DNA from: a bacterium
GTDB taxonomy: Bacteria; JAMCPX01
Reading direction: 5' to 3'
NCBI GenBank assembly: GCA_021787665.1
Contig: JAJYLN010000008.1
Coordinates: forward strand, 1 to 64,000
Length of the DNA: 64,000 nucleotides
The notes under the pieces are model-generated. The model was not told where the DNA came from, did not search any database, and worked only from the letters and a program-made list of their open reading frames with translations. Positions 1 through 8,728 of this stretch are shown here, in pieces; position 1 is the stretch's first letter, and the number at the start of each line of letters is the position of its first letter. The position numbers were made by a program, and so were the translations under genes.

Positions 1-167
1 ACAACAAGATCCGGGTGATTCAGCGAAGAGCCTACGGACTAAAAGATCCTGAATACTTCCAGCTAAAAGTCCTGACTTGTATGCTGCCACCTCTCGACTA
101 CAAAAAAACCTGAAATTCACCCACTCGATAAGGAGAAGACCCAGTAAAATATTAGAAGGAGGATAAC

Positions 168-2558
168 ATGGCAAGGCTTAAAATTTACAGCATTATATCC
201 TTTCTGGGAATGCTTATTGCATCGGCAGGGATTGTTATCGTAGGATTGAGTTGCGTCAGTAGTCATAGTTCGAGCTCGCCCCCGGCAGCACCGACAGGGC
301 TTGCCGCAACAGCAGGCGATGCAGCGGTAACACTAAGCTGGAACAAGGAGTCAAATGCAGTAGCGTATAATATCTATTGGTCAACGACTTCAGGGGTTAC
401 ACCGGCTAACGGTACAAAGATTCCCAATGTAACGACTCCCTATACGCAGGCAAAATTAACGAATGGAACGACATATTACTATGTGGTGACAGCGATAAAT
501 AACAGCGGAGAGAGTGGTCCATCAGTCCAGGTGTCTGCAACACCTTCTGGATCGGGAAATTCAGGTACGCCTCCGGCGGCACCGACCGGCGTCGTGGCAA
601 CAGCGGGCAATGGAGGGGCCGTGATCAACTGGAACACCGTTTCGGGTGCGACCTCTTATGACATCTATTGGTCGATTACCTCAGGCGTAACCTCAGCCAA
701 CGGAACAAAGATTGCCAATGTAACGAGTCCATACAGTCAAACAGGACTGACGAATGGTACCACCTATTACTACGTAGTCACTGCGGTAAACAGCTATGGA
801 GAGAGTGCGGCATCCACTCAGGTCTCTGCGACACCTTTTGCACCAGTTGCGCCGGCAGCGCCGACCGGAGTCAAGATACAATCCTGGGGGAGCGGAACCA
901 TCTATGTGAATTGGAACACAGTAACAGGCGCTTCCACCTATACTATCTACTTTTCGACCACGTCAGGCACAGAAAAAACGAGCGGGACAGCAATTACCGG
1001 GATAACCGGGACATTTTACATAGGCTCACCGGCATTGACCCCTGGATTGACCTATTACTTTGTGGTAACGGCGGTGAACAGCTACGGCGAGAGCACTCTG
1101 TCATCCGAAGTCTCTTATATAGCTGGGTCAGCTACGCCACCTAATTTCGTTACAGCAACATCTGATTGCAATGGTAACGTAGCGATTAGCTGGTCCGATG
1201 GGGACTCGAGTGTAACATCGTATACTATCTATTACTCGACCACATCAGGGACAGAACGAACAAGCGGGCTGGAGATTACCGGTCTAACCAATACAAGCAC
1301 TACCATAAACGGATTGACCCAAGGCACGACCTATTATTTTGAGGTAACTGCGGTGAACAGCTACGGTGAGAGTGCGGCATCGAATGAAGTCAGTGTGATA
1401 CCAGGGACACCTCCACCGCCGACGGGTGTCACCGCCACAGGAGGGGACGGACAGGTTACAATTAGCTGGAGCAGTGTATCATGTGCAACATCGTATAACA
1501 TTTACTGGTCGACGAACTTTAACGTGACGCCTCAAAACGGTATCGAGATCACCGGTGCAAAGAGTCCATACATACAGACAGGGCTGACAAACGGACAAAC
1601 CTATTACTACGTAGTCACTGCAGTAAACAGCTATGGAGAGAGTGCCGCATCTCAGGAGGTCTCTGCAATAGTGGGTGTATATACGTACACTGTGGGGGCA
1701 AGCCCATTTGCCATGGCAATAGATGCGGTCGGAAATGTCTGGGTCACCAATAGCTTAGGTACGACGGTAAGCGAGATTACCTACGGTGGGGGCACCATAA
1801 GCAGCTATACCGTGGGCAGTAACCCGATAGGCATAGCGATAGATGCATCCGGCAATGTATGGGTGGCTGACCGAGGCAGCAATACGGTAACAAAGCTGAA
1901 TTCCAGCGGCAGTATAGTAAATACCTATCCTGTCGGGAGTAATCCATGGGGAATAGCTATTGATAAAGCCGGGAATGTCTGGGTCACCAATATCGGAGGT
2001 ACGACGGTAAGCGAGATTACCTACGGCGGGGGCGCCATAAGCAGCTATACCGTAGGCAGTGGACCAGCAGGCATAGCGATAGATGCATCCGGGAATGTCT
2101 GGGTTGCGAACGAGGGCAGCAATACGGTAACCGAGCTGAATTCCCATGGTAGTACCGTAATGACCTATTCGGTTGCAGGGTCTCCCTCTCCCATAGCGAT
2201 AGATTCATCAGGGAACGCATGGGTCGGAAGCGTAGTGAGTGAAACGGTAAGCAAGATCAATCCAGGAAGTGGCACAATAAGTACCTATGGTGTTCCCGCG
2301 AAACCGTCTGGCATAGCGATAGATGCATCGGGTAATATCGGGATCACGGGTTGGAATTTAGGTACTATAGTCGAGCTTGATTCCAGCGGAAACATCGTAA
2401 ACGAGTATAGCGTCAATGGAACTCCGTGCGGTATAGCAGTAGACACATCAGGCGATGTCTGGATTACAGATTACTTTAATGATACGGCAACAGAATTCAT
2501 AGGAAGCTACGCGACAGGCCCCCAATACTGGCCATATACAGGGCCTCAGTGGCCGTGA
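168..2558 (+). CDS. Secreted FN3-repeat protein with C-terminal seven-bladed Vgb/NHL-type beta-propeller
   Basis: A 796-residue exported protein. A hydrophobic signal segment (about residues 8-28) ends at Cys29 (GLSC), a weak lipobox, so lipoprotein status is possible but unsure. Five fibronectin type III-like domains follow (about 38-505), each opening with a PPAAPTG-like strand and ending in YYYVVTAVNSYGES-type text. Residues about 506-785 form seven blades of exactly 40 residues with the GIAIDASGNVWV signature of Vgb/NHL-type propellers. The start is fixed by AAGGAGG (156-162) before ATG. A surface or periplasmic binding or adhesion role is inferred from architecture; no catalytic residue is recognisable. 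Its bases look less GC-rich than the next genes. The following propeller genes on the same strand suggest a functional cluster. Confidence 0.8.
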   Translation: MARLKIYSIISFLGMLIASAGIVIVGLSCVSSHSSSSPPAAPTGLAATAGDAAVTLSWNKESNAVAYNIYWSTTSGVTPANGTKIPNVTTPYTQAKLTNGTTYYYVVTAINNSGESGPSVQVSATPSGSGNSGTPPAAPTGVVATAGNGGAVINWNTVSGATSYDIYWSITSGVTSANGTKIANVTSPYSQTGLTNGTTYYYVVTAVNSYGESAASTQVSATPFAPVAPAAPTGVKIQSWGSGTIYVNWNTVTGASTYTIYFSTTSGTEKTSGTAITGITGTFYIGSPALTPGLTYYFVVTAVNSYGESTLSSEVSYIAGSATPPNFVTATSDCNGNVAISWSDGDSSVTSYTIYYSTTSGTERTSGLEITGLTNTSTTINGLTQGTTYYFEVTAVNSYGESAASNEVSVIPGTPPPPTGVTATGGDGQVTISWSSVSCATSYNIYWSTNFNVTPQNGIEITGAKSPYIQTGLTNGQTYYYVVTAVNSYGESAASQEVSAIVGVYTYTVGASPFAMAIDAVGNVWVTNSLGTTVSEITYGGGTISSYTVGSNPIGIAIDASGNVWVADRGSNTVTKLNSSGSIVNTYPVGSNPWGIAIDKAGNVWVTNIGGTTVSEITYGGGAISSYTVGSGPAGIAIDASGNVWVANEGSNTVTELNSHGSTVMTYSVAGSPSPIAIDSSGNAWVGSVVSETVSKINPGSGTISTYGVPAKPSGIAIDASGNIGITGWNLGTIVELDSSGNIVNEYSVNGTPCGIAVDTSGDVWITDYFNDTATEFIGSYATGPQYWPYTGPQWP
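1681..2520 (+). repeat. Seven tandem 120-bp in-frame repeats encoding propeller blades
   Basis: The propeller region repeats with a period of exactly 120 bp (40 codons) seven times with no indels. There is also a 240-bp super-period: the stretches near 1755-1815 and 1995-2055 are nearly identical at DNA level (shared ACGACGGTAAGCGAGATTAC), and 1861-1920 matches 2101-2160 in the same way. This points to recent duplication of a two-blade unit. Later blades are more diverged. Confidence 0.85.
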
Positions 2559-2657
2559 GGAAGATAAGGGGTACATTTGTCTAAGGTGATCCGTGTCAGT
2601 TCGTTGTGTGTCAGTTCGTTGTTGCCTTTGTTTCGTGACTGTGCTATCCGTATACGC

Positions 2658-4199
2658 ATGAGGTTTGTAGTAGGGATTGTACTGCCTGCCCTGCTGCTCA
2701 GCATGGTAGCTTCGTGCGGCTCGGCAGGGAATTACGCGGGCTCGCCGGCCGAACAAGTGGGGTCCCCAGGCCAGGGGGCCGGGGCGATAGCCCCGGTAGG
2801 TCCGCAGCCCCTGAGCTACGTGCTCTCCTCTCCCGCCGCGACAAACAGGTATGTCTTCGTGGCGAACACGACGAACAATACGGTCGCAAAGATCGACGAG
2901 AGCAACCTGTCCATAACCTCCATACCCGTGGGACTCATGCCCACGGCCGTCGACGTCACACCGGACAACCGCACCGCGGCCGTGTTCAATGCCGGGGACT
3001 ACTCGGTGTCGCTCATAGACATATCCACGGACACGGTCACGACCCTGCCCGTGGACACCTACGACAACACCATGGTCGTGTCCCCGTCCGGCAACGTCGC
3101 GATTACCTACTTCGATCCGTCGAAGTCATCCAACCTCCTGGCAAATCCCACGCGCAACTTTAACGATATCACTATCGTCGATATCACCGGTGCGACATCT
3201 GCCCTGGTCAACGTGGGCTACCTGCCCTATGCGGTCGTGTTTACCCCGGACGGCAGCAAGGCGCTGGCCGTCACCACATCCCTGATCAGCGTCATCGACC
3301 TGTACCGTGGCTATGCCGTTACCCGCTATCAGCTCGTGGACCCGACCCAGCAGCAGATAGTGCCGTCGTCCCTCAAGATCACGGCGGACGGCAGGTTCGC
3401 CCTGGCCGTGGTACAGGGCTCCAGCGATGTCGTCGTGCTGGACCTGACAAACGGCAGCAAGACCGTGCTCAGCCTCGGCCCTACGGTGACCGACATCGGG
3501 CTTACGGCCGACGGCTCGCGGGCGATAGCGGTCAACCAGGGCAATGGCAGCCTCTCCTTCATCACCCTGTCCACGTTCAGGGTAACGACCCTGTACACAG
3601 GCCTGGACATAAACAGCATAGCCGTGTCCCCTGATGGCACGGACGCCCTGCTTTACACCAACAGCCCCACCACTACCACGGCGGCAGGCGAGACCGTGTA
3701 CGTGCTCTCGTTCACCGACAGCTCGATTCAGTCCTACCCGGTTATAAAGGGCGTCAGTTCCGTGATCATGGCCCCGTTCACCATCACGACCGGTGTCTCG
3801 TCCGCGATCATCGTACATAATGGTCCGGGCGGCTCGTCATCGGACCCGGTCAAGCAGTTTTTCTATAACAATTATGCGGTCACGATGTTCAACATGGCGA
3901 CAGGGGTGTCCACACCCGTTGCGCTCGTTTCGAGGCCTACCCTTTTTGCGGTAAGCAGCGACGGCGCGTACGGGTACGCGATGATGCCGGACTCCGACGC
4001 CATCGCAGTCTTCGACCTCCTTACCCAGATAGCTACCGGCGTCTATGTGCCGTCCACGCCGACCTTCGTCGGGGTCATGCCCGGCATGCATACGGCTTAC
4101 CTAGGGGAGACGTACCCGCTGGGGAGGCTAAGCTTTATAGAGCCGGACCAGGGCATAGCGGTCAGGACGATCACGGGATTCGAACTAAAGACGAACTGA
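2658..4199 (+). CDS. YncE/YVTN-type beta-propeller lipoprotein
   Basis: A 513-residue protein if begun at ATG 2658, where a short n-region, a hydrophobic stretch and the lipobox VASC form a clean lipoprotein signal. The ORF track opens 27 codons earlier at TTG 2577, which has an AAGGGG motif upstream, so the start is not certain. The mature part is built of about 40-residue repeats of the YVFVANTTNNTVAKID and VTPDNRTAAVFNAG kind, typical of YncE/YVTN seven-bladed propellers. No enzyme motif is visible. It ends one base before the next propeller lipoprotein gene and is followed by an OM barrel gene, so the three are probably co-transcribed and act at the cell envelope. Confidence 0.75.
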   Translation: MRFVVGIVLPALLLSMVASCGSAGNYAGSPAEQVGSPGQGAGAIAPVGPQPLSYVLSSPAATNRYVFVANTTNNTVAKIDESNLSITSIPVGLMPTAVDVTPDNRTAAVFNAGDYSVSLIDISTDTVTTLPVDTYDNTMVVSPSGNVAITYFDPSKSSNLLANPTRNFNDITIVDITGATSALVNVGYLPYAVVFTPDGSKALAVTTSLISVIDLYRGYAVTRYQLVDPTQQQIVPSSLKITADGRFALAVVQGSSDVVVLDLTNGSKTVLSLGPTVTDIGLTADGSRAIAVNQGNGSLSFITLSTFRVTTLYTGLDINSIAVSPDGTDALLYTNSPTTTTAAGETVYVLSFTDSSIQSYPVIKGVSSVIMAPFTITTGVSSAIIVHNGPGGSSSDPVKQFFYNNYAVTMFNMATGVSTPVALVSRPTLFAVSSDGAYGYAMMPDSDAIAVFDLLTQIATGVYVPSTPTFVGVMPGMHTAYLGETYPLGRLSFIEPDQGIAVRTITGFELKTN

Positions 4200-4200
4200 T

Positions 4201-5661
4201 ATGAAGAAGCTGTGGATCATCATGATAATAGCGATAACGGCGGCTTCGTGCTCCGGCGGAAACACCACGCTGGCCCCGGCCTCGTCCTTTACCCTCACGA
4301 GCGCCGGGAACGACGTCTACGTGCTGAGCAAGCAGTGGGGGATCGTGACGAGGATAGACATGACCACCCTCGGCCTGACGACCTACAACGTCGGGGTCGG
4401 GGCCAGCATGGTCCTGCCAGCGTCCGGCAGCGTCGCGGTGCTGAACCCCTCTACGGACACGGTCTATATTATCAACGGCTCTGTTGTCAAAAAGACGATA
4501 GCAGATCATCTCAACGACATGGTCATTTCATCGGACGGCTCGCACGCGGTGGTCTTTCACAACTATATACCCGGCGAGGAGGCGAACTTCAACGGCGTTC
4601 TCGTATTCAATACCTTCTCGGTCGTAAACCTCACGACGACGACGGACGACACCGACACCCTGAGCATAGGCGGGGGCGCGCCGCAGGAGGTCGCATTCAC
4701 GCCCGACGGGAGCAGGTTCATCGTGATCTCCCGTAACAAGTGCTTCGTCGTGCCGACGACGGCGCCGTCGGACAGTAACTTCATCGAGCTGTGGCCGGAT
4801 CCGTCGAAGGTCGTGGTGCCTGACCAGGTGTCTATCACGCCGCAGGGAGATATTGCGCTCATACGGTCGTATGCAGAGAACGCTGTGTACATCGTGAACC
4901 TCCTGACACCCTCGATTATGAACGTCCTTACGGAGAGCGGACCCACGCAGGTGGAGATCTATCCGGACGGCGAAAACGGCCTCATCGTGGACCAGGGCTC
5001 GAACAGCGTGAGCGTGCTGAGCTTCGACCACAGCGCCATGAGCGTGAGCGAGCAGCCCGTCGACGTGTCCACGCCGGTGGACGCGGCAGCGACCTCGTTC
5101 TCGTGTACCGGAGCGTGCACGCTGTCCACGGCGACATACTCGGCCCTCCTGTACTCGCCCACCAGCAGCTCCGAGGCCATCACTTACCTCATGGTCAGGA
5201 ACGGCATCATACGGACGACCGTATACGGGGGGCTCGCGCAGCCCGTACACGCCATCGCCTTTGCACCCGACGACCCGGTCATAGCCCTGATCATGCACCG
5301 TGCGACGAGCCTTCCCAACGCGGCGTACCCAATGTCCATCATCAATGTGGACACGCAGGACGTCAACCTCTTCTACATCGAGTCCGCACCGTCCTCCGTG
5401 ACCTTTGCAGAGAACCAGGCCGGGCACGAGATCGTATTCATGACCCTGAACAGCCAAAATGAGCTGGTCTACTACGACATAACCTCCGGGCTGTCCGGCT
5501 CTCTTGCGCTCCCCGCCCTGCCGGACTTCATGGGGATAAGCAACGGTACCCTGTTCATATCTCACGATCAGCCTCTCGGCTTCCTCACCCTGCTCGATAT
5601 CAATTCGTTCAGGCTGCGGTTCGTCAGCGGCTTCAATGTCTATAAGCTGTTTGACAGGTAG
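4201..5661 (+). CDS. Beta-propeller lipoprotein, paralogue-like partner of the preceding gene
   Basis: A 486-residue protein starting with MKKLWIIMIIAITAASC, a short lipoprotein signal with Cys17 as the likely acylated residue. The body has repeated strands such as VAFTPDGSRFIVIS and VEIYPDGENGLIVDQGSNSVSVL, which suggest a YncE-like propeller. The start lies one base after the preceding stop codon, so translation is probably coupled. The downstream gene is an OM barrel with a near-identical N-terminus (MVKRLWIIMIALSLAPASA). Function is unknown; a surface or periplasmic binding partner of the barrel is an inference from the gene order. Confidence 0.75.
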   Translation: MKKLWIIMIIAITAASCSGGNTTLAPASSFTLTSAGNDVYVLSKQWGIVTRIDMTTLGLTTYNVGVGASMVLPASGSVAVLNPSTDTVYIINGSVVKKTIADHLNDMVISSDGSHAVVFHNYIPGEEANFNGVLVFNTFSVVNLTTTTDDTDTLSIGGGAPQEVAFTPDGSRFIVISRNKCFVVPTTAPSDSNFIELWPDPSKVVVPDQVSITPQGDIALIRSYAENAVYIVNLLTPSIMNVLTESGPTQVEIYPDGENGLIVDQGSNSVSVLSFDHSAMSVSEQPVDVSTPVDAAATSFSCTGACTLSTATYSALLYSPTSSSEAITYLMVRNGIIRTTVYGGLAQPVHAIAFAPDDPVIALIMHRATSLPNAAYPMSIINVDTQDVNLFYIESAPSSVTFAENQAGHEIVFMTLNSQNELVYYDITSGLSGSLALPALPDFMGISNGTLFISHDQPLGFLTLLDINSFRLRFVSGFNVYKLFDR

Positions 5662-5667
5662 GGAGGT

Positions 5668-6327
5668 ATGGTGAAGAGACTCTGGATAATAATGATCGCC
5701 CTGAGCCTCGCGCCGGCCAGTGCGAGGGCCGGATCTATGAAGGCCCAGGCCGGACCGATGACCGAAACATCGGTACGCACGCCCGTTGGCGTGAAGATCT
5801 ATAACGGGTATCTGGCCACAAAGATAGCCGACCCGGGATGGAGGTACGTGGACTCTGACAACTGGCTCGGTTCATGGTACTATGAAGGCGCCTACACCGT
5901 ATACAAGAACGTCGATGTATTCGCCAATTACGCGTATTCTGACTATTATGGTACCGGTAATGGCATCTCCACGGAGTTTACCGCACACCAGATCACGGTC
6001 GGAGCGCGCTACAGCTACCCGCTGTGGCGGTTTACCGTACCCTACGTAGAGTTCGGGATAGGCAGCTACATCGTGTCCTTCGACATTAGCACACCCGGGC
6101 AGGACATAAGAAGGGGCGACGTCATCGTGGCACCAGAGGCAGCGGTCGGCTTCTACGTCCCGCTCAAAGTGCCCACGGCTACCAGCACGGTAGGCGTAAG
6201 CCTCCAGTGCTCCTTCGGCCTGATACGGAGCTACCTGGTGAGGCCGCTCAAATTCGATTTCGGCCCACTTGGTGACATCGATATCGACGGCCAGAGGCTC
6301 GTCATAGGCGCGGGTGTGTCTTTCTGA
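5668..6327 (+). CDS. Outer-membrane beta-barrel protein (OmpA/opacity-like fold)
   Basis: A 219-residue protein with a Sec signal peptide (cleavage probably near ASARAG) and alternating hydrophobic and polar strands rich in Tyr and Trp, for example VYKNVDVFANYAYSDYYG and RLVIGAGVSF. The last residue is Phe, the usual C-terminal beta-signal recognised by the BAM machinery. GGGAGG lies immediately before the ATG, and the gene follows two propeller lipoproteins by 6 bp. The size fits an eight-stranded barrel. Substrate or partner is not visible; it may anchor or serve the upstream lipoproteins. Confidence 0.75.
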   Translation: MVKRLWIIMIALSLAPASARAGSMKAQAGPMTETSVRTPVGVKIYNGYLATKIADPGWRYVDSDNWLGSWYYEGAYTVYKNVDVFANYAYSDYYGTGNGISTEFTAHQITVGARYSYPLWRFTVPYVEFGIGSYIVSFDISTPGQDIRRGDVIVAPEAAVGFYVPLKVPTATSTVGVSLQCSFGLIRSYLVRPLKFDFGPLGDIDIDGQRLVIGAGVSF

Positions 6328-6346
6328 CCTTGCGGATTTATTTCTA

Positions 6347-6375
6347 TTGACAGGTTAACGGCCTCGTGCTGTAAT
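6347..6375 (+). promoter_or_regulatory. Sigma70-type promoter for the M23 peptidase gene
   Basis: TTGACA (6347-6352), a 17-bp spacer and TGTAAT (6370-6375) form a near-consensus promoter about 30 bp upstream of the ATG at 6404. It separates this transcription unit from the propeller/barrel cluster. Confidence 0.6.
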
Positions 6376-6403
6376 AATATTACCTCTCATCACGGGGGTT
6401 CGT

Positions 6404-7330
6404 ATGGGTAAAGAGAAGAAACTAACTTTTATCATTGTTCCCAACGGTACGGAAAAGACCAAGAGGTTTTCCGTGGGCTCCGGCGCACTGAAGGTGGGCG
6501 TCGTTCTGGCGAGCGCCATCGGCCTCGTGTTCGTCTTCCTCGTGTACGAGTTCCTGCACCAGCAATACCATGGATACGAGCTGCTGAAGGCAAAGAAACT
6601 CGTCGTCGAGCAGGACAACCAGCTCATGGACTTCGCCAACAAGATCCACACCCTGCAGACACGGTTGGAGTCACTTCAGCAGTTCGATATGAAGATCCGG
6701 ATCCTCGCAAACATCCAGAGCCCGGCCTCGAAAGAGGAAAATACCTACAGTATCGGTGGTCCCACAATCGATACCGGGGGGTACCCGGTGCCCCTGTCCG
6801 GCGTGAGCAAGGGTATGCTCATCAAAAAGATAAAGATGGACATAGACGAGTTGCTGTCGAAGACGGGCCTGGAGGAGAGGAGCCTCCAGGAGGTCTACGA
6901 GAACATACTCGACAAGAAAGACCTCCTGCTCGCGACCCCCTCGCTGTGGCCCACCCACGGCTTCATATCGTCGGGCTTCGGCTATCGCATCAACCCCATC
7001 ACCGGCGGGAAGGAGTTCCACGAGGGCATCGACATAGCTACCCAGCTCGGCAATCACGTGGTTGCGCCGAGCAACGCAATAGTCAGCTTTGCCGGCCCGG
7101 ACGACGGCTATGGACTGGCGATCATTCTGGACCACGGCTACGGCATCACGACGCTCTATGGTCACCTTTCAAAGATAGACGTCAAGGTCGGCGAGCTGGT
7201 GAAACGGGGACAAGTCATCGGGAACATCGGCGATACCGGTTTCTCCACCGGGCCCCACCTCCATTATCAGGTCATGATAAACGGCATCCCGATCAACCCG
7301 ATGAAATATCTGGTCCTCAATGTTCCCTGA
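6404..7330 (+). CDS. M23-family peptidoglycan DD-metallopeptidase, membrane anchored
   Basis: A 308-residue murein hydrolase or divisome-type M23 protein. A basic N-terminus is followed by one transmembrane helix (about 28-48), a coiled-coil stretch (about 58-100) and a C-terminal LytM domain (about 180-300). Zinc ligands are recognisable in HEGID (near residue 206) and HLHYQV (near 286), as in active M23 enzymes. It should face the periplasm and cut peptide cross-links or activate amidases. It has its own promoter and precedes rlmE by 14 bp. The intact HxxxD and HxH motifs argue for catalytic activity rather than an EnvC-like degenerate form. Confidence 0.87.
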   Translation: MGKEKKLTFIIVPNGTEKTKRFSVGSGALKVGVVLASAIGLVFVFLVYEFLHQQYHGYELLKAKKLVVEQDNQLMDFANKIHTLQTRLESLQQFDMKIRILANIQSPASKEENTYSIGGPTIDTGGYPVPLSGVSKGMLIKKIKMDIDELLSKTGLEERSLQEVYENILDKKDLLLATPSLWPTHGFISSGFGYRINPITGGKEFHEGIDIATQLGNHVVAPSNAIVSFAGPDDGYGLAIILDHGYGITTLYGHLSKIDVKVGELVKRGQVIGNIGDTGFSTGPHLHYQVMINGIPINPMKYLVLNVP

Positions 7331-7344
7331 CCATACTATCCTGA

Positions 7345-7977
7345 ATGTATCTACGGAAAGACGGCTACTACAGGCTTGCCAAGCAGCAGGGGTATAGGTC
7401 ACGGGCAGCCTTCAAGCTGATCGAGCTCAACGAATCTTACCAGATCATCCATCCCCATGATACCGTGCTCGATATCGGCGCTGCTCCGGGCGGATGGATG
7501 CAGGTGATCAAAGACGTGGTCCGTCAGGGTGGAACCGCTGTGGGGGTGGATATTCTCGACATAGCCCCGCTGCCGGGGCAGGCGCACTCCGCGGTGACGC
7601 TCAAGGGCGACGTCAATGACGCCCGAATCAGACAGAGGGCACTCGCTGCAATCCGTGGAAAGTTCGACGTCGTCGTCTCAGACCTTTCTGTAAATATCTC
7701 CGGTAATGCCCTGTCGGACACCTCGAGGAACCTGGCCATGGTGCGGTCCATCCTGTCGTACTTACCTGAGCTACTGCGGGAGGGCGGTAACTTTCTGATC
7801 AAGCTGTTCTATAGCGATACTCTGAAATCCATACGTGCAGACGCAGAGGGGACCTTTGAAAAGGTCTTCACGACAAAGCCAAAAGCGTCACGAAGCTCTT
7901 CGTCAGAGCTGTATCTCATAGGGAAGGGGTTCCGCCCTGCTGCCGGCGACAAAAAGGGGGTGCCTCATGCTCGATAG
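7345..7977 (+). CDS. rlmE: 23S rRNA (uridine-2'-O)-methyltransferase RlmE/FtsJ
   Basis: A 210-residue SAM-dependent methyltransferase expected to modify the 2'-O of U2552 in the ribosomal A-loop. The N-terminal RSRAAFKLIELNE block, motif I DIGAAPGGW (about 43-51), VVSDLS with its catalytic Asp, and NFLIKLF with the catalytic Lys match the K-D-K-E tetrad of RrmJ/RlmE. Length agrees with the family. The ATG at 7345 has no strong ribosome-binding site and may depend on read-through from the M23 gene. The 3' end overlaps the hydrolase gene by 11 bp. Confidence 0.92.
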   Translation: MYLRKDGYYRLAKQQGYRSRAAFKLIELNESYQIIHPHDTVLDIGAAPGGWMQVIKDVVRQGGTAVGVDILDIAPLPGQAHSAVTLKGDVNDARIRQRALAAIRGKFDVVVSDLSVNISGNALSDTSRNLAMVRSILSYLPELLREGGNFLIKLFYSDTLKSIRADAEGTFEKVFTTKPKASRSSSSELYLIGKGFRPAAGDKKGVPHAR

Positions 7978-8728
7978 TATCATACTCATACATGGGCTGT
8001 CCGGCAATGCCACGGACATGGAATATATCGCCGGCAGGGTGGCAGGTCAGGCGCGCATGATCTCCAACAGAGACCTGCCCGGGCACGGCATCCCCGGCGA
8101 CGGGCTCGGCCCGGAATCGCTGCTCCGGGTTACGATGTCGGACTGGATTGAAGCGGTGGAGGAAGAGATCCGTTCGACGAAGGGCAGCCTGGGCATCGTG
8201 GGTCAGTCCATGGGTGCGCTGCTCGCGATCCATAGCGCCGTAAAACACGCTGACCGGGTAAAGGGTATCGCACTGCTGTCTCCTGCCATCAAGCTGTACG
8301 GCAGGCTGAACAGGCTCTCCATATCGCTCATCTACCTCTGGTCGAGGGCCATGAGACTGCCGGATCTTTTCTATACCAAGGTCAATGGTCCGGACATCGC
8401 GGACGCCGCGGTCAAAATGAGCTACACAGCCTACGACAGGATACCGATCCATGCACTGGCCGAGTTTGAGAGATTGCGGAGACTGGTCATGGGATTGCTG
8501 GGAGGGCTCACTGCGCCGCTCCTCATCGTGTATTCCAAAAACGATCACACCATAGCACGGGACGCGGTAGAAATAATTGACAGGAAAGTTGCCTCTCCTG
8601 TAAAAGAGATCAGATCGGTGAATGACTCATTCCATGTAGTATCCATAGACAGAGACAGGGAAAGCGTTGCCGGAGTGACAGAGAGATTCTTCCGGCACAT
8701 AAATAATACCATGAGAGGTGGCAAATGA
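7967..8728 (+). CDS. Alpha/beta-hydrolase, carboxylesterase/monoacylglycerol-lipase-like
   Basis: A 253-residue cytosolic serine hydrolase. The oxyanion strand reads ILIHGLSGN, the nucleophile elbow is GQSMG (about 84-88), the acid is probably the Asp in SKNDHT and the base the His in DSFHVV near the C-terminus. The arrangement resembles Est30-like thermophilic carboxylesterases. It overlaps rlmE at its start and the Usp gene by an ATGA junction at its end, so it is translated as part of the same operon. The natural ester substrate cannot be told from sequence. Confidence 0.82.
   Translation: MLDSIILIHGLSGNATDMEYIAGRVAGQARMISNRDLPGHGIPGDGLGPESLLRVTMSDWIEAVEEEIRSTKGSLGIVGQSMGALLAIHSAVKHADRVKGIALLSPAIKLYGRLNRLSISLIYLWSRAMRLPDLFYTKVNGPDIADAAVKMSYTAYDRIPIHALAEFERLRRLVMGLLGGLTAPLLIVYSKNDHTIARDAVEIIDRKVASPVKEIRSVNDSFHVVSIDRDRESVAGVTERFFRHINNTMRGGK

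Noticed and set aside
17-29. GATTCAGCGAAGA shared with 26835-26847 in the serS leader
   Set aside because: Exact 13-mers are expected by chance many times in 64 kb, and the surrounding sequence does not match.
1681-2520. CRISPR-like periodic repeat
   Set aside because: The 120-bp period is in-frame coding sequence without spacers and encodes propeller blades.
4528-5565. 345-aa minus-strand ORF
   Set aside because: Antisense shadow of the propeller lipoprotein; no recognisable signal or domain.
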